Positions 62,832 to 64,000 of a stretch of DNA of 64,000 nucleotides are shown piece by piece. The notes below the pieces were generated by a model. The model saw only the letters and a list, made by a program, of their open reading frames with translations. It searched no databases and was not told where the DNA came from. The DNA is from Pseudomonas sp. GM18 (GTDB taxonomy: Bacteria; Pseudomonadota; Gammaproteobacteria; Pseudomonadales; Pseudomonadaceae): the NCBI RefSeq assembly GCF_000282195.1, contig NZ_AKJT01000093.1, positions 1-64,000 of the forward strand, given 5' to 3'. Both the position numbers and the translations under genes were made by a program. Numbering within the stretch: the first letter of the stretch is position 1; each line of letters starts with the position of its first letter.

Positions 62832-64000
62832 ATGCGCGAAGAGTTGAACCAAGGCCTGATCGACTTCCTCAAGGCCTCCCCTACCCCGTTCCATGCCACC
62901 GCCAGCCTTGTCCAGCGTCTGGAAGCGGCCGGTTTTGTGCGCCTCGACGAGCGCGAGCCGTGGACCACCGAAGCCAATGGCCGTTACTACGTCACCCGTA
63001 ACGACTCTTCGATCGTCGCGTTCAAAATGGGCCGTCATTCGCCCCTGCACCGCGGCATTCGCCTGGTCGGCGCGCACACCGACAGCCCGTGCCTGCGGGT
63101 CAAACCCCAGCCGGAACTGCAACGCCAGGGCTTCTGGCAACTGGGCGTCGAAGTCTATGGCGGTGCGCTGCTGGCGCCGTGGTTCGACCGCGATCTGTCT
63201 TTGGCCGGCCGCGTGACCTTCCGCCGTGATGGCAAGGTCGAGAGCCAGTTGATCGACTTCAAGGCACCCATCGCGATCATTCCGAACCTGGCCATTCACC
63301 TCAACCGTGAAGCCAACATGGGCTGGGCGATCAATGCCCAGACCGAGCTGCCGCCGATTCTCGCGCAATTCGCCGGTGACGAGCGTGTGGACTTCCGCGC
63401 CGTGCTCACCGATCAGTTGGCCCGCGAACATGGCCTGAACGCCGACGTGGTGCTCGATTACGAGCTGAGTTTCTACGACACCCAAAGCGCCGCGGTCATC
63501 GGCCTGCATGGCGATTTCATCGCTGGCGCTCGCCTGGACAACCTGTTGTCGTGCTACGCCGGCCTGCAGGCGTTGCTGACAACCGAGACCGACGAAACCT
63601 GCGTGCTGGTCTGCAACGATCACGAAGAAGTCGGTTCCTGCTCGGCCTGTGGCGCCGACGGTCCGATGCTTGAGCAAACCCTGCGTCGTCTATTGCCCGA
63701 AGGGGATGAATTCGTACGGACCATTCAGAAATCCCTGCTGGTCTCGGCCGACAACGCCCACGGCGTGCACCCGAACTACGCCGACAAGCACGATGCCAAC
63801 CACGGCCCGAAACTCAACGCCGGCCCGGTAATCAAGGTCAACAGCAACCAGCGCTACGCCACCAACAGCGAAACCGCCGGGTTCTTCCGTCATTTGTGCA
63901 TGGCCGAAGAAGTGCCGGTGCAGAGCTTCGTGGTGCGCAGCGACATGGGCTGCGGCTCGACCATCGGCCCGATCACCGCCAGTCACCTGGGCGTGCGCAC
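62832..64000 (+). CDS. apeB: M18-family aspartyl aminopeptidase (3' truncated)
   Basis: 389 codons present; the full protein is about 429 residues, so the end lies beyond the window. Metal ligands lie in VGAHTDSP, ARLDNL, DHEEVGS and the D of SADNAHGV. Cytosolic dodecameric peptidase removing N-terminal acidic residues. ATG 62832 after GGAGCTTCTT. The frame is open to the window edge. Confidence 0.93.
   Translation, partial: MREELNQGLIDFLKASPTPFHATASLVQRLEAAGFVRLDEREPWTTEANGRYYVTRNDSSIVAFKMGRHSPLHRGIRLVGAHTDSPCLRVKPQPELQRQGFWQLGVEVYGGALLAPWFDRDLSLAGRVTFRRDGKVESQLIDFKAPIAIIPNLAIHLNREANMGWAINAQTELPPILAQFAGDERVDFRAVLTDQLAREHGLNADVVLDYELSFYDTQSAAVIGLHGDFIAGARLDNLLSCYAGLQALLTTETDETCVLVCNDHEEVGSCSACGADGPMLEQTLRRLLPEGDEFVRTIQKSLLVSADNAHGVHPNYADKHDANHGPKLNAGPVIKVNSNQRYATNSETAGFFRHLCMAEEVPVQSFVVRSDMGCGSTIGPITASHLGVR

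Overview
The window is a chromosomal segment of a Pseudomonas, most likely of the P. fluorescens group. The evidence is the high GC of the core genes, the family content (DUF3509 protein, PuuD-type urate oxidation, minCDE, mtnBDC next to aroC/prmB) and two families of dispersed palindromes typical of fluorescent pseudomonads. From memory, the folE-smr-isochorismatase-prmB-aroC-MFS-mtnB-mtnD-mtnC-speE order resembles the P. aeruginosa chromosome.

Layout. 1-2.4 kb: the end of an Rhs polymorphic toxin, whose C-terminal tip reads as a cholera-toxin-A-like ADP-ribosyltransferase, followed by three tandem paralogous small proteins that are probably immunity proteins. 2.5-5.9 kb: a row of minus-strand small genes (exported Gly/Ser-rich, acidic, two glycine-zipper paralogues, YbjQ-like, small membrane protein) and a candidate sRNA. 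6.4-8.6 kb: a tRNA-Ser(GGA) and a decayed direct repeat of its 3' end flank a two-gene islet (NucS/DUF91-like nuclease and membrane protein). 8.9-20.7 kb: lipid genes (crotonase, plsC, thiolase, FadJ-like protein), a CorA transporter, a cytochrome c protein and an ATP-grasp/alpha-E/transglutaminase operon. 21-30 kb: RraB-like protein, speE, ankyrin protein, acyl-CoA synthetase, DUF3509 protein with a sigma-54-like promoter, and the methionine-salvage genes mtnBDC. 30-39 kb: aroC, prmB, smrA, folE, a glutaredoxin-like protein, and an aminotransferase divergent from a MarR regulator with two matching palindromic operators.

39-57.5 kb is a purine locus. An NCS2 permease and the divergent hiuH/puuE promoter region share a TTGTATACAA palindrome. 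hiuH, puuE, uraD, alc, allA, puuD, a second NCS2 permease and a Tsx-like channel together cover uptake and conversion of urate to ureidoglycolate breakdown products. This locus is interrupted at 41.6-49.3 kb by an AT-richer module: an RTX-like protein with a large-toxin-type pore domain and two paralogous proteins of about 630 residues that share a c-Myc-like nuclear localisation motif. I regard this module and the Rhs tip with three immunity paralogues as the most novel content. 57.6-64 kb: patatin phospholipase, an LpxL-type acyltransferase, minCDE, an RluA-type pseudouridine synthase and an M18 aminopeptidase cut by the window end.

Every functional statement rests on reading motifs and context by eye; no database search was run.
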